Positions 55,155 to 64,000 of a stretch of DNA of 64,000 nt are shown one piece after another. The stretch covers positions 1,302,001-1,366,000 of the forward strand of contig CP080408.1 of assembly GCA_019448215.1 (NCBI GenBank), in the 5' to 3' direction. The notes beneath the pieces were generated by a model. The model had not been told where the DNA came from. It ran no database searches and was given only the letters and a program-made list of their open reading frames with translations. Within the stretch, counting starts at the first letter, position 1; every line of letters begins with the position of its first letter. This DNA is from Thalassovita mediterranea (GTDB taxonomy: Bacteria > Pseudomonadota > Alphaproteobacteria > Caulobacterales > Hyphomonadaceae). Made by a program: the position numbers and the translations under genes.

Positions 55155-55197
55155 GTTGAAAAACCGTTTACCTTAATTGCGAGGTAAGGAATTCAAC
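55155..55197. other. Nested inverted repeat between ydbH and the M23 peptidase gene
   Basis: GTTGAA (55155-55160) with TTCAAC (55192-55197) encloses TTACC (55168-55172) with GGTAA (55183-55187). Inside lies TTAA-N7-GTAA (55173-55187), one base from the CtrA site TTAA-N7-TTAA. Position and symmetry suggest an operator or leader structure serving one or both divergent genes. Confidence 0.45.
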
Positions 55198-55268
55198 TCA
55201 CAGGGGCATAGACTTGAACCGTCTGCACGCGTCTTGCACGCTGGGACCAGGGAGGCCCGTTTCACGAC

Positions 55269-56618
55269 ATGAACCTATCGCGTAGTACAGTTACCCTTTC
55301 CATGCTCGGCATCGCCGCCGTTGGTACATCTCTTGGTGTTTTCCACTCGCTCGGCCAGTCACGCACCGCTGAGGCCCAGGTCCCAGCCACCGTGCAACTT
55401 GCCATGCCGCTTGCTTCAACGCTCCTGACAGCGGACGGGTTCGATCCCGAAACCGAAGTCATCACCCGCGACGGCACGCTTCAGCCGCGCGAGACGCTGA
55501 TCGAATTGGTAACTGAACTTGGCGTCGGTGGTTCCGATGCGTCGCGTTCGCTCCAGGCGATCTATGATGCTGAGCTTGTCGATCCACGCCGTGTGCGCCC
55601 GGGTCTCAATGTGACGGCACAATTCCGCGGCGATACGCCAGACACTGCTGAGCTCGTCTCCCTGTCGCTCAGCCGGGACAATGGCGGCCAGATCCTCTCC
55701 AAGCGCATGAGCGACGGCGAGTTCATGCCGATGGTGCTCCAGCCACATACCCAGCCGGTTGAGCGCCGGGTTGCTGGCACGATTGATGGCAGCATCTACC
55801 AGACCGCGCTTTCACAGGGCGCACATGACCAGCAGGTCGTCGATTTCGCCAAGATCTTTGGCTATGACCTCGACTTCCAGCGCGACGTCCAGCCAGGCGA
55901 TGAGTTTGAAATCGTCTATGAAGAGATGGTCGATGAGCGCGGCAATCGCGTCAGCTCCGGCAATGTTCTCTATGCGGCTTTCAACGGCCACCGTGTCGAC
56001 AAGTCCTATTACCGTTTCACGCCGGAAGATGATGGCGCGACGGACTACTTCAATTTCGACGGCGAGAGCGCCACGAAGTTCCTGATGAAGACGCCGATCA
56101 ATGGCGCGCGTCTTTCCTCGAACTTCGGTTATCGCCGCCACCCGATCTCGGGCTATAACAAGCTGCACAAGGGCACCGACTTCGCTGCTCCGACCGGTAC
56201 GCCGATCTATGCGGCTGGCCACGGCACGATCGAGCGCGCCAACCGCTATGGCGGCTATGGCAACTATATCCGCATCAAGCACGCTAACGGCTTCCAGACC
56301 GCTTATGCCCACATGTCCCGCTTTGCGAGCGGCATGCGCGCTGGCGCACGCGTCCAGCAGGGCGACGTGATCGGTTATGTCGGCTCCACCGGCGCGTCGA
56401 CCGGCCCGCACCTTCACTATGAAGTCCTGCGCAATGGGTCGCACATCAATGCAATGACGCTGGACATGCCGACCGGCCGCAAGCTGGCTGACAGCCCGGC
56501 CATGTTCGAAGAGTTCGTCGCACGCCGCGATGAGATCGACCAGATGCGCCAGACGGCCCCGACCCCGAATGGTGGCGGCGTCCTGATGGCCAGCCATGAG
56601 GCCCCACCAGCGCCATAA
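55269..56618 (+). CDS. M23 family (LytM) metallopeptidase, exported
   Basis: This 449-residue protein has an N-terminal hydrophobic export or anchor segment (about 7-25), a helical/beta middle region with OapA/LysM-like sequence (about 60-210) and a LytM domain (about 275-400). The zinc ligands are H300 and D304 (HKGTDF) and H383 in HLHYEV, with H381 as the general base. It cleaves peptide cross-links in peptidoglycan or activates an amidase. AGGGAGG lies 13 bases before the ATG, more distant than usual. A strong terminator follows. Confidence 0.92.
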   Translation: MNLSRSTVTLSMLGIAAVGTSLGVFHSLGQSRTAEAQVPATVQLAMPLASTLLTADGFDPETEVITRDGTLQPRETLIELVTELGVGGSDASRSLQAIYDAELVDPRRVRPGLNVTAQFRGDTPDTAELVSLSLSRDNGGQILSKRMSDGEFMPMVLQPHTQPVERRVAGTIDGSIYQTALSQGAHDQQVVDFAKIFGYDLDFQRDVQPGDEFEIVYEEMVDERGNRVSSGNVLYAAFNGHRVDKSYYRFTPEDDGATDYFNFDGESATKFLMKTPINGARLSSNFGYRRHPISGYNKLHKGTDFAAPTGTPIYAAGHGTIERANRYGGYGNYIRIKHANGFQTAYAHMSRFASGMRAGARVQQGDVIGYVGSTGASTGPHLHYEVLRNGSHINAMTLDMPTGRKLADSPAMFEEFVARRDEIDQMRQTAPTPNGGGVLMASHEAPPAP

Positions 56619-56653
56619 GCGGCGCTGCTGCAAATACGGTTCAAGTCATAGAA

Positions 56654-56686
56654 AGCCCGCGTTCAGATGATGAGCGCGGGCTTTTT
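56654..56686 (+). terminator. Rho-independent terminator after the M23 peptidase gene
   Basis: AGCCCGCG (56654-56661) pairs with CGCGGGCT (56675-56682), loop 13 bases, then a TTTTT tail to 56686. It lies 35 bases after the stop. Confidence 0.85.
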
Positions 56687-56761
56687 CTTTGGCCTGGTGG
56701 AAGGGCGACAGATGCGCCGAGGGTAGGCTGAGCGATGTCCCGTCCCGGAACGTCAGGCATG

Positions 56762-56795
56762 AAAAAACCCCGGCCGGAAGATCCGTGCCGGGGTT
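56762..56795 (-). terminator. Rho-independent terminator of the UrcA-like gene
   Basis: On the minus strand AACCCCGGC (56787-56795) pairs with GCCGGGGTT (56766-56774), followed by TTTTTT (56762-56767 in part). It lies 49 bases after the stop at 56845. Confidence 0.88.
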
Positions 56796-56844
56796 CTTTA
56801 AAGTCGGCTTGCTTCTCGAAAGTGAGAGGCGAAGCTTTGTCCGC

Positions 56845-57195
56845 TTAGCGTGCTGCGAGCTGGATGCGCTCGGACGGTGCTACGGTGAAGTAGGTCGAGT
56901 CTGCATACTGCATGGACAGGTTGCGGTGGCCGATCGTGTCGACGGCCTGGTACATCAGGTCTTCTGCGCAGACTTCATCAACCGAGAGGCCGATGGTGAC
57001 GAGCGAAACCTTGCGGCAAGCGCGCTCTGCCTGCAGTTCGAGGTCTGCGAGCACTTCAGCGGCGCCGGCTTCGGTCGCGAGTGCGGCTTCGTCATAGGTC
57101 AGCGTCGCGGAAACGGCCTTGTAGTCGGTTTCAGCGTGCGCAACGCCGCCAAAGATGGACATTGCGAAGAGGAAGGAGGAAATACGCTTTTTCAT
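56845..57195 (-). CDS. UrcA-like family secreted protein
   Basis: This 116-residue protein (ATG 57195, AAGGG eight bases upstream) has a signal peptide (MKKRISSFLFAMSIFGGVAHA) and the UrcA-like pattern of paired Cys residues (RACRK and VCAEDLMYQAVDTIGHRNL), with AVSATLTYDEAALATEAGAAEVLADLELQAERAC in the first half. UrcA proteins are small periplasmic proteins of unknown role found in Caulobacter relatives. The assignment is by pattern only. Confidence 0.75.
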   Translation of the reverse strand: MKKRISSFLFAMSIFGGVAHAETDYKAVSATLTYDEAALATEAGAAEVLADLELQAERACRKVSLVTIGLSVDEVCAEDLMYQAVDTIGHRNLSMQYADSTYFTVAPSERIQLAAR

Positions 57196-57457
57196 AATCG
57201 AGCCCTTTTCGATTTGAATTGCTGGGTCGTTGCCCTTGGTCCGGCCCTGCTTTTTCGCAGGTGCACAACAACAACTTCGCGCCCGCAGCATAAATTTGAA
57301 GGCATATTTGTGCAGCGCACCCATGCATTTTTGCGGAGATCCGGGTCGTCCGGGGGCGCGTAATCAAAGACTCGACGTAAATCCTCAGCGCAAAGCTGTT
57401 GGACAGTTGCGCGCGTCAGAGCGCCTCTCTAGCCTTGAGGTTGAGAGGGAGCTTTTC

Positions 57458-59413
57458 ATGAAAAAACTGATTGCGGCGCTGTGTGTAGTGTTCACTGCAG
57501 GATTGCCGTCCTTCGCCGACACGGCGGACCTGTATGGGCGCGCCGACGGCGTGAAGTGGCCGAGCCTGTCTCCGACAGGTGATCTGCTTGCCGTGCACTG
57601 CTCACCGCAGGGGCAGCCATCGGTCTGCATTTTCGACATCACGAAGGGCGAGGACGTCGCATTCATCCCGCTTGGCGGGGAAGTCCGCCTCCAAGGCTTC
57701 TACTGGCCGTCTGACGACTACCTCATCATTAATGTCTCGACCTTCAAGTCGCTGCAGACCGTGGACGGGCAGCGGGACTATAATTTCCTGCAGGCGCTCT
57801 CCTATGACATCGATGACAATGAGCTCAACGTGCTGCTCAATGATGAGGGAATGATCCTCAACGGTCAGTCGGTCGTTTCCGTTCTGCCAGATGATGACCG
57901 GCACATCATGATGGCGGCTGTGACCGCCAATACGGGGCAGAGCGAGCATTCATTAGGAAGCATCAGCCCGGACCGGGGCGGTACGGCCTGGTCCATCGCA
58001 ACGTTCAAGACGCGGCTTGACAATGGTAAGTCGCGCCGTGAACGCACCCTACTGAAGTCGACCCTCGGCGCCTGGTTCGACGCTGAGGGTGATGTTGTCG
58101 CCGAAATCGTCAGTCCGGATCGCTCCACAAGGCGCGAGCTTCGCAGCAACAATCGCACGCTGTTCACGTATGATAGCGCCAGCGCCAATGATTTCGCGGT
58201 TCTGGGCCTCGATCAGGCGAGCGGCAAGCTGATCATCTTCCGCGATGTTGGCGACGAGGATGGGCTTTACTTCATGTCGCTAGACGATGGCTCGATGGAG
58301 CCGGTCCGGATTGCAGGCGTCGATGTCGGTCGGGCGAGCCCGGTGCGCGATACATATACGCGCGGCATTGTAGGGTTCGAGTATTTCGACGGCATGACGC
58401 GTCAGGTGTTCACCGATCCAGTCCTCAGCGACGTGCTCAGCCAGTTGAGCGGCGCCCTTGCCGGCAAGCGCGTGAACATTGAATCCTGGAACCGCGACCG
58501 GTCAAAGATTGCAATCTCTGCCGCAGAGCCCGGCAGGCCTGCGGACTATTATGTGTTCGACCGGGGGGCAGGGGCGCTGGGGCCAATTGGTTCGGCCGCG
58601 TCGCATCTTGCAGAGGCAGCGACCGGCCAGGTCGTGACACGCGAGATCCGGGCGCGTGACGGGCTTCAGGTGGAGACCTTCCTGACACTGCCGCCCGGGC
58701 GCACGCTGGAGGACGGTCCATTCCCGACCGTGTTCATGCCGCATGGCGGCCCTGAGGCGCGCGATGGCCTCGGTTATGACTGGTGGGCGCAGGCTCTGGC
58801 GGCCGAAGGGTATCTGGTCATCCAGCCGAACTTCCGCGGCTCCAGCGGTTACGGACAGGATTTTCGCAATGCAGGCTTTGGTGAGTTCGGCGGCAAGATG
58901 ATCGACGATATCGCTGACGTAGGTGCGTGGGCGGTGAGCCAGGGCCTTGTCGCAGAAGACGCCTACTGTGTCGCCGGAGCGAGCTATGGCGGCTATGCCG
59001 CGCTGATGATGGGGCTGAAGGACAAGGCGCGCTCGCGCTGCCTCATCTCTGTGAACGGTGTCACCCAGCCCTTCGCCCATGTCGGCGCGTTCGCGCTGGA
59101 CTCCGAGACCGGCCAATACTGGGAGCGCTATCTCGGGCTCAACCGGTTCGATTCAGAGGCCGAGCGCGCGGTGATTTCTCCTGTGGCGCGGGCCGGCGAG
59201 TATGACCAGCCGATCCTGATTCTCCATGCCGAGAATGACCTTGTGGTGCGCACGGGGCAGGCGCGTCTGATTGCGAGTGAGCTTGATGGGAAGCCCGGCT
59301 TCAGATCCGTCAGTCTGGGTGAAGCCGACCACTATATTGGCGGCTCGGAAGTGCGGGCGCAGGTGCTGCGTGAGACGTTCGCCTTCCTCAATGAAAATCA
59401 CCCGGCCCGCTAA
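57458..59413 (+). CDS. S9 family serine peptidase (prolyl oligopeptidase-like), exported
   Basis: This 651-residue protein (ATG 57458, GGGAG seven bases upstream) has a signal peptide ending FAD, a beta-propeller N-terminal domain (about 22-390) and a peptidase domain with S509 in GASYGGYA, D594 in HAENDL and H625 in ADHYIGG. It degrades peptides, likely in the periplasm. Its stop TAA lies in the loop of the terminator at 59401-59422. It meets clpB tail to tail. Confidence 0.93.
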   Translation: MKKLIAALCVVFTAGLPSFADTADLYGRADGVKWPSLSPTGDLLAVHCSPQGQPSVCIFDITKGEDVAFIPLGGEVRLQGFYWPSDDYLIINVSTFKSLQTVDGQRDYNFLQALSYDIDDNELNVLLNDEGMILNGQSVVSVLPDDDRHIMMAAVTANTGQSEHSLGSISPDRGGTAWSIATFKTRLDNGKSRRERTLLKSTLGAWFDAEGDVVAEIVSPDRSTRRELRSNNRTLFTYDSASANDFAVLGLDQASGKLIIFRDVGDEDGLYFMSLDDGSMEPVRIAGVDVGRASPVRDTYTRGIVGFEYFDGMTRQVFTDPVLSDVLSQLSGALAGKRVNIESWNRDRSKIAISAAEPGRPADYYVFDRGAGALGPIGSAASHLAEAATGQVVTREIRARDGLQVETFLTLPPGRTLEDGPFPTVFMPHGGPEARDGLGYDWWAQALAAEGYLVIQPNFRGSSGYGQDFRNAGFGEFGGKMIDDIADVGAWAVSQGLVAEDAYCVAGASYGGYAALMMGLKDKARSRCLISVNGVTQPFAHVGAFALDSETGQYWERYLGLNRFDSEAERAVISPVARAGEYDQPILILHAENDLVVRTGQARLIASELDGKPGFRSVSLGEADHYIGGSEVRAQVLRETFAFLNENHPAR

Positions 59414-59422
59414 GGGGCCGGG
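59401..59422. terminator. Terminator that contains the stop codon of the S9 peptidase
   Basis: CCCGGCCC (59401-59408) pairs with GGGCCGGG (59415-59422) around a six-base loop that holds TAA, the stop of the plus-strand gene. It lies between convergent genes and may act in both directions. The T tract is weak (TGAGGCTTT). Confidence 0.65.
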
Positions 59423-59450
59423 TGAGGCTTTCAGGTCTGGCGATTCCTGA

Positions 59451-62075
59451 TCAGTTCAGGGCCGCAGCGCCTTTGGCAAAGTCGTTCGGCACGCCATTGA
59501 TCGAGAGGGCATCACCTTCGACATCGACTTTCACGGTCGAATTGTCGGCGACCTTGCCTTCGAGAACGAGCCTGGCCAGCGGGTCCTGAAGCTCTTTCTG
59601 GATCACGCGCTTGAGAGGGCGCGCGCCATAGACCGGGTCATAGCCCCGATCAGCGAGCCAGGTGCGGGCCGTTTCGGTGAGGTCGACCTTGATCTTGCGG
59701 TCGGCCAGCAGCTTCGAAAGGCGAGCCATCTGGATATCGACGACATGGTCGATTTCTGCCCGGCCGAGCCGTTTGAAGAAGACGATCTCATCGATCCGGT
59801 TGATGAATTCCGGCCGGAAGTGCGCCCGGACCGCCATCATCACCGCTTCACGCTGGGCGTTATTGATCTCGCCGGCGTCACCGCTGGCAAGCGCATCTGC
59901 GCCGAGGTTCGAGGTCATGATGATGATGGTGTTGCGGAAGTCCACCGTGCGGCCGTGGCCATCAGTGAGGCGTCCATCATCAAGCACCTGAAGCAGCGTG
60001 TTGAAGAGGTCCGGATGGGCCTTCTCCACCTCGTCGAACAGGACGACCTGATAGGGCCTGCGCCGGACAGCTTCGGTCAGCACGCCGCCTTCCTCATAGC
60101 CGACATAGCCGGGAGGGGCGCCAATCAGCCTTGCGACTGAATGCTTCTCCTGAAACTCGGACATATCGAGGCGCAGCACCGCGGAGTCGTCGTCGAACAT
60201 GAATTCGGCGAGCGCCTTGGTGAGCTCCGTCTTGCCGACACCGGTCGGGCCGATGAAGAGGAAGGAGCCGATAGGCCGGTTGGGATCCTGCAGGCCAGCA
60301 CGGGCACGCCGGACGGCGTTGGAGACTGCTGCAAGCGCCTCTTCCTGACCGACGACGCGCTTCATGAGCGCCTCTTCCATGCGAAGCAGCTTCTCGCGCT
60401 CACCCTCCATCATCTTGTCGACGGGGATGCCGGTCCACTTGGAGACGACGGCGGCGATATGCTCTGGCCGAACGACCTCGGAGACGAGACCGCCATCTTC
60501 CTTGTCCTCGGCCTCGGCGCGTTCGACCGCTGCGATACGCGCCTCAAGTTCGGGAATAACGGCGTATTTCAGCTCTGACGCGCGGGAGAGGTCACCCCGG
60601 CGCTGGGCTTCGGCCATGTCGGCATTTGCCCGGTCGAGTTCTTCCTTGGCAGAGGCCGCGCCTTTCAGCTTGTCCTTCTCGGCGGCCCAGGCCGTGGTCA
60701 GCTCATCGGATTCAGACTGCAGTTCTGCAATCTGATCCTCGATGGCTTCCAGCCTGTCCTTCGAGGCCTGATCCTTCTCCTTCTTGAGGGCTTCAGCCTC
60801 AATCTTGAGCTGGAGCAGGCGCCGGTCGATCTCATCGAGCGCTTCAGGCTTGGAGTCGACCTGCATGCGAAGACGCGATGCGGCCTCGTCCATCAAGTCG
60901 ATGGCCTTGTCCGGCAGGAAGCGGTCTGTGATGTAGCGGTTCGACAGGCTGGCTGCCGAAACGATCGCCGCATCGGAGACGCGCACGCCGTGGTGGGCTT
61001 CGTACCGGCCCTTGAGGCCGCGAAGGATGGAGACCGTGTCCTCGACCGTCGGCTCATTCACGTAGACGGCCATGAAGCGGCGGGCGAGGGCGGCGTCGCC
61101 TTCGACATATTTGCGGTACTCATCCAGCGTCGTGGCACCAACGCAGTGAAGCTCACCGCGTGCCAGCGCAGGCTTGAGCAGGTTGGAGGCGTCCATCGCG
61201 CCGTCCGTTTTGCCCGCGCCAACGAGGGTGTGCATCTCATCAATGAAGAGGATCACGCCGCCTTCGGCCTGTTCGATCTCCTTGATGACGGCTTTCAGCC
61301 GCTCTTCGAACTCACCGCGGAATTTCGCGCCAGCGATGAGCGCGCCCATGTCGAGGGCGAGCAGGCGTTTGTCCTTAAGGCTTTCAGGCACGTCGCCATT
61401 GATGATGCGAAGCGCGAGACCTTCAGCGATGGCGGTCTTACCGACGCCAGGCTCACCGATCAGGACCGGATTGTTCTTGGAGCGGCGTGAAAGCACCTGG
61501 ATTGTGCGGCGGATTTCCTCGTCGCGGCCGATGACCGGGTCGAGCTTGCCGGACCGCGCATCAGCGGTGAGGTCGCGCGTATATTTCTTCAGCGCTTCAT
61601 AGCCCTGCTCTGCGTTTTCGGTGTCAGCCGTGCGGCCCTGGCGGAGTTTGGCAACGGCAGCTTCGAGCGCGCCGGGCTTTACGCCGCCCGCTTCAATCGC
61701 TGCGGCAGCCTTGGAGCCTGAGAGGCCTGCAAGCGCGATCAAAAGGCGCTCAACGGTGACATAGCTGTCGCCCGCCTTTTTGGCGCCCGCATCAGCGTCA
61801 GCGAAGAGTTTGGCCGTCTTCTGGTCGAGGCGAAGACCTGCATCGCCGCCAGACACGCTCGGCTGGGCGCGCAGGGCCTCATCGGTTTTCTGCTGGACGA
61901 TTTCAGGATTACCGCCAGCCGCGCGAATGAGATTCACGGCGAGCCGGTCACGGTCTTCCAGCATGGTTTTCAGGATATGCTCTGGCAGGAAAAGCTGGTG
62001 TCCTGCAGCAAGCGCGGCCGTCTGGGCCGACTGGATTACACTTCGCGCACGCTCTGTGTACGTATCGAAATTCAT
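59451..62075 (-). CDS. clpB: ATP-dependent disaggregase ClpB
   Basis: This 874-residue protein has the two AAA+ modules of ClpB: Walker A GEPGVGKT near 205 and GPTGVGKT near 605, with a long middle coiled-coil region (about 400-530) that ClpA lacks. It works with DnaK to solubilise aggregates. GGGGA lies six bases before the ATG. It is the downstream neighbour of rpoH and has its own RpoH-type promoter at 62200-62228. Confidence 0.98.
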   Translation of the reverse strand: MNFDTYTERARSVIQSAQTAALAAGHQLFLPEHILKTMLEDRDRLAVNLIRAAGGNPEIVQQKTDEALRAQPSVSGGDAGLRLDQKTAKLFADADAGAKKAGDSYVTVERLLIALAGLSGSKAAAAIEAGGVKPGALEAAVAKLRQGRTADTENAEQGYEALKKYTRDLTADARSGKLDPVIGRDEEIRRTIQVLSRRSKNNPVLIGEPGVGKTAIAEGLALRIINGDVPESLKDKRLLALDMGALIAGAKFRGEFEERLKAVIKEIEQAEGGVILFIDEMHTLVGAGKTDGAMDASNLLKPALARGELHCVGATTLDEYRKYVEGDAALARRFMAVYVNEPTVEDTVSILRGLKGRYEAHHGVRVSDAAIVSAASLSNRYITDRFLPDKAIDLMDEAASRLRMQVDSKPEALDEIDRRLLQLKIEAEALKKEKDQASKDRLEAIEDQIAELQSESDELTTAWAAEKDKLKGAASAKEELDRANADMAEAQRRGDLSRASELKYAVIPELEARIAAVERAEAEDKEDGGLVSEVVRPEHIAAVVSKWTGIPVDKMMEGEREKLLRMEEALMKRVVGQEEALAAVSNAVRRARAGLQDPNRPIGSFLFIGPTGVGKTELTKALAEFMFDDDSAVLRLDMSEFQEKHSVARLIGAPPGYVGYEEGGVLTEAVRRRPYQVVLFDEVEKAHPDLFNTLLQVLDDGRLTDGHGRTVDFRNTIIIMTSNLGADALASGDAGEINNAQREAVMMAVRAHFRPEFINRIDEIVFFKRLGRAEIDHVVDIQMARLSKLLADRKIKVDLTETARTWLADRGYDPVYGARPLKRVIQKELQDPLARLVLEGKVADNSTVKVDVEGDALSINGVPNDFAKGAAALN

Positions 62076-62199
62076 ATCTATCCCCTTTCAAAGGCAGAAT
62101 TTTAAAGGCGGCCTGACTGGATCAGCATCGTGCTGCATCCGGCGTAACCGCGGGTCGGCTTCCGGCCCCGCTCAGCGGCGACCATCGGCTTCAAAAGGG

Positions 62200-62228
62200 A
62201 TATGGGGAGCAAAGAAATAGGCCGCAAG
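62200..62228 (-). promoter_or_regulatory. RpoH (sigma-32)-type promoter of clpB
   Basis: On the minus strand CTTGCGG (62222-62228) and CCCCATAT (62200-62207) are 14 bases apart, a close fit to the sigma-32 consensus (-35 CTTGAAA, -10 CCCCAT-T). The predicted start near 62193 leaves a 118-base leader. The -35 is inside the stem of the rpoH terminator. Confidence 0.75.
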
Positions 62229-62244
62229 CGGGAGCCTGCGGCCT
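62211..62244 (-). terminator. Rho-independent terminator after rpoH
   Basis: AGGCCGCA (62219-62226 and its mirror 62237-62244) forms an eight-bp stem with a ten-base loop, then ATTTCTTTG on the minus strand. It lies 29 bases after the rpoH stop at 62273. The T tract is moderate. Confidence 0.75.
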
Positions 62245-62272
62245 TTCAAGTTTTTAGGGGAAGAGGAGTAAT

Positions 62273-63154
62273 CTACCGGGTCGGAATGAGGCCGGTTTCT
62301 TCTGGGTCACCGACCATGGAAACCAAGGCCTTGCGGAGTTTGCCTAGCGCCTGATGTTCGATCTGGCGCACGCGTTCTTTCGAGATGCCGAGGCGTTTGC
62401 CGAGCACTTCGAGCGTGACGGTGTCATCGGTGAAGCGGCGTTCGCGGATGATCAGGTTCTCGCGCTCGGTCAGCGTCTTGAGGGCTTCAAGGATCCAGCG
62501 ACGGCGGCGCTCGCTGTCATGCATTTCCATGACGCGCGTTTCAGTGACTTCATTCTCGTCTTCGAGAAGGTCCTGCCACTGGGCTTCGCTGTCGGTCGCG
62601 AGCGGCGCGTTGAGCGAGCGGTCGGACGCGGAGAGGCGGGAGGCCATGTTCTCGACGTCGCGCTCTGGCACGCCGAGATGGGTCGCGATCCATGTCTTGT
62701 TTTGCGGCGTCATGATGCCGTCGCCTGTATCGTCGATCTTCGCGCGCAGGCGCTTCAGATTGAAGAAGAGCGATTTCTGCGCGGCGGTCGTACCGGTGCG
62801 GACGATCGACCAGTTGCGCAGGACGAAATCCTGAATGGAAGAGCGGATCCACCACGAGGCGTAGGTCGAGAAGCGAACTTCACGCTCCGGGTCAAAGCGT
62901 GCGGCGGCCAGCATCAGGCCGACATTGCCCTCCTGGACAAGATCGGACAGCGGCAGCCCGTAATGGCGGAATTTGGAGGCCATGGAGATGACGAGGCGCA
63001 TATAGGCGCTGGTCAGCTCATGAAGGGCGTCTTCGTCCTGATGATCGCGCCAGCGTACAGCAAGGTCCACCTCGTGTTCCTGGCTGAGCATCGGTTTGTT
63101 CATGGCGGTTCTGACAAAACGGCGATCTGCTGTATCTGTTGTCGAACGAACTGC
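62273..63154 (-). CDS. rpoH: Heat-shock sigma factor RpoH (sigma-32)
   Basis: The 293-residue protein (ATG 63154, GAGGAG eight bases upstream; longer starts are open but lack support) has region 2 with the RpoH-specific RFSTYASWWIRSSIQDFVLRNWSIVRTGTTAAQKSLFFNLKR box, and a region 4 with ISKERVRQIEHQALGKLRKAL. It directs polymerase to heat-shock promoters. Two candidate targets, clpB and hsp20, are in this window, with matching promoter sequences. Confidence 0.97.
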   Translation of the reverse strand, partial: AVRSTTDTADRRFVRTAMNKPMLSQEHEVDLAVRWRDHQDEDALHELTSAYMRLVISMASKFRHYGLPLSDLVQEGNVGLMLAAARFDPEREVRFSTYASWWIRSSIQDFVLRNWSIVRTGTTAAQKSLFFNLKRLRAKIDDTGDGIMTPQNKTWIATHLGVPERDVENMASRLSASDRSLNAPLATDSEAQWQDLLEDENEVTETRVMEMHDSERRRRWILEALKTLTERENLIIRERRFTDDTVTLEVLGKRLGISKERVRQIEHQALGKLRKALVSMVGDPEETGLIPTR

Positions 63155-63272
63155 CATGGCGCGGCTCCTCATCTGTTTTTTACGGACGGTCCCTGCATGT
63201 GCATACGCGTATGACGAGTATTGGTTCACTCTGGGGGATAAAAAATTTCAGCTTTTGTTCATCTGTGTAAAC

Positions 63273-63300
63273 AAAAAGCCCTGCCGGTAAGGGCAGGGCT
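63273..63300 (-). terminator. Rho-independent terminator after carD
   Basis: On the minus strand AGCCCTGCC (63292-63300) pairs with GGCAGGGCT (63277-63285), followed by TTTTTG. It lies 31 bases after the carD stop and separates carD from the rpoH promoter region. Confidence 0.92.
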
Positions 63301-63331
63301 TTGAAATTCTGACCAAAAAAGAATGGGCCGG

Positions 63332-63859
63332 TCAGGCGGCTTTCTTTTTGGCGAGCGACTTTGCGAGGCGATCCATCGCGGTGTCATGGTCGGTGTTTTC
63401 GACCGCTGCAAGCTCGCGGGCCATGCGGTCGAGCGCGTTCTCATAGAGCTGGCGCTCGGAGTAGGACTGCTCTGGCTGGTCTTCGCCGCGGTGCAGGTCG
63501 CGCACAACTTCCGCGATTGAGATCAGGTCGCCGGAATTGATCTTGGCTTCGTATTCCTGTGCCCGGCGCGACCACATGGTACGCTTGATGCGGGCCTTGC
63601 CGCCGAGGGTCTTGAGGGCGTCATCAACCAGCTTGGAGCCAGCGAGGGCACGCATGCCCGAGGCTTCAGCGCGGTTGGTCGGCACGCGCAGGATCATCTT
63701 GTCCTGATCGAACGACACCACATACACTTCGAGTGACATGCCAGCGACGGTCTGCTTTTCGATCTTTGTGATCTGACCGACACCGTGTGCCGGATAGACG
63801 ACCGACTGGCCGACCGCGAAAGCGAGTTCCTGGACATCACCCTGTGTTTCTTTGGACAT
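63332..63859 (-). CDS. carD: CarD family transcriptional regulator
   Basis: This 175-residue protein has the CarD/CdnL N-terminal beta-barrel (AFAVGQSVVYPAHGVGQITKIEKQ...VVSFDQDKMILRVPTNRAEASGMR) that contacts the RNA polymerase beta subunit, and the helical C-terminal part that binds the upstream edge of promoter DNA (about 95-170). CdnL-type CarD stabilises open complexes, notably at rRNA promoters, and is needed for normal growth in Caulobacter. The start ATG 63859 has no strong ribosome site. The 141 bases upstream to the window end hold no other gene. Confidence 0.95.
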   Translation of the reverse strand: MSKETQGDVQELAFAVGQSVVYPAHGVGQITKIEKQTVAGMSLEVYVVSFDQDKMILRVPTNRAEASGMRALAGSKLVDDALKTLGGKARIKRTMWSRRAQEYEAKINSGDLISIAEVVRDLHRGEDQPEQSYSERQLYENALDRMARELAAVENTDHDTAMDRLAKSLAKKKAA

Positions 63860-64000
63860 GTGCTGATAGCCTTTCTACGCAACATGAGCCTTTGTCCCCC
63901 GGTGACGATTTCACAGTCAGACCGGAGATTGACAGAGGCTCCCTGAAATTAAGCTGCTATTTATATATCAGAAAAAAGACTATTTCACAACTGTGAGTAT

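Noticed and set aside
63202-63213. A perfect 12-bp palindrome CATACGCGTATG in the rpoH leader
   Set aside because: About 15 such palindromes are expected by chance in 64 kb; nothing else links it to regulation.

Overview
The window reads as chromosomal housekeeping DNA from a GC-rich alphaproteobacterium, most likely a stalked or marine relative of Caulobacter (Hyphomonadaceae/Maricaulales). This is an inference from gene content: a ChpT phosphotransferase with CheY- and CheR-like neighbours, GapR, MmcB, CarD, an alphaproteobacterial-type LexA box, a detached F1 ATP synthase operon, RpoH next to clpB, and hemC-hemD-mitofilin-hemY close to tsaD. There is no phage, insertion sequence or CRISPR array. 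No gene-free stretch exceeds about 300 bases.

Layout. Positions 1-1756 hold a ferredoxin reductase fragment, a [2Fe-2S] ferredoxin and a thioesterase. Positions 1916-9776 (minus) hold atpH-A-G-D, two exported proteins of unknown function and then atpC; atpD carries an unusual Cys-rich N-terminal extension. Positions 9898-17418 hold priA (minus), a 1279-residue membrane-anchored repeat protein, xerC and a DUF202 protein. Positions 17427-25777 are a mixed set: enoyl-CoA hydratase, SDR, ASCH protein, FAD monooxygenase, gapR, a Tat-exported MsrB, mmcB, a BAX inhibitor-1 homologue, a DUF2853 protein and thpR. Positions 25781-30404 are a surface-glycan locus (multispan membrane protein, sugar aminotransferase, polyprenyl-phosphate-type GT2, GtrA), followed by tRNA-Thr(CGT).

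Positions 30758-37438 are the haem operon (minus), a GH5 lipoprotein and tsaD. Positions 37444-43085 hold a TetR regulator, beta carbonic anhydrase, LysE exporter, pyrophosphatase, a 2OG-Fe(II) oxygenase-like protein and three exported proteins. Positions 43106-43805 are a complete heat-shock unit: RpoH-type promoter, ROSE-like RNA thermometer, hsp20 and terminator. Next come a GST-like protein, a GT4 enzyme, rimM and a beta/gamma-crystallin protein. A winged-helix regulator with a membrane partner follows, with a visible operator/promoter. Then come cheR-cheY-chpT, the YdbH-YnbE-YdbL envelope system, an M23 peptidase, an UrcA-like protein, an S9 peptidase, clpB, rpoH and carD.

How the parts work together. 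rpoH, clpB and hsp20 form one heat-shock circuit with two readable RpoH-type promoters. ChpT and CheY suggest cell-cycle phosphorelay control. YdbH-YnbE-YdbL, the M23 peptidase and the glycan genes act on the envelope.

The most unusual points are the AtpD fusion with an internal start, the two genes and twin terminators between atpD and atpC, the 1279-residue membrane protein, and a palindromic repeat found in 35-bp and 151-bp forms that supplies stop codons to neighbouring genes.
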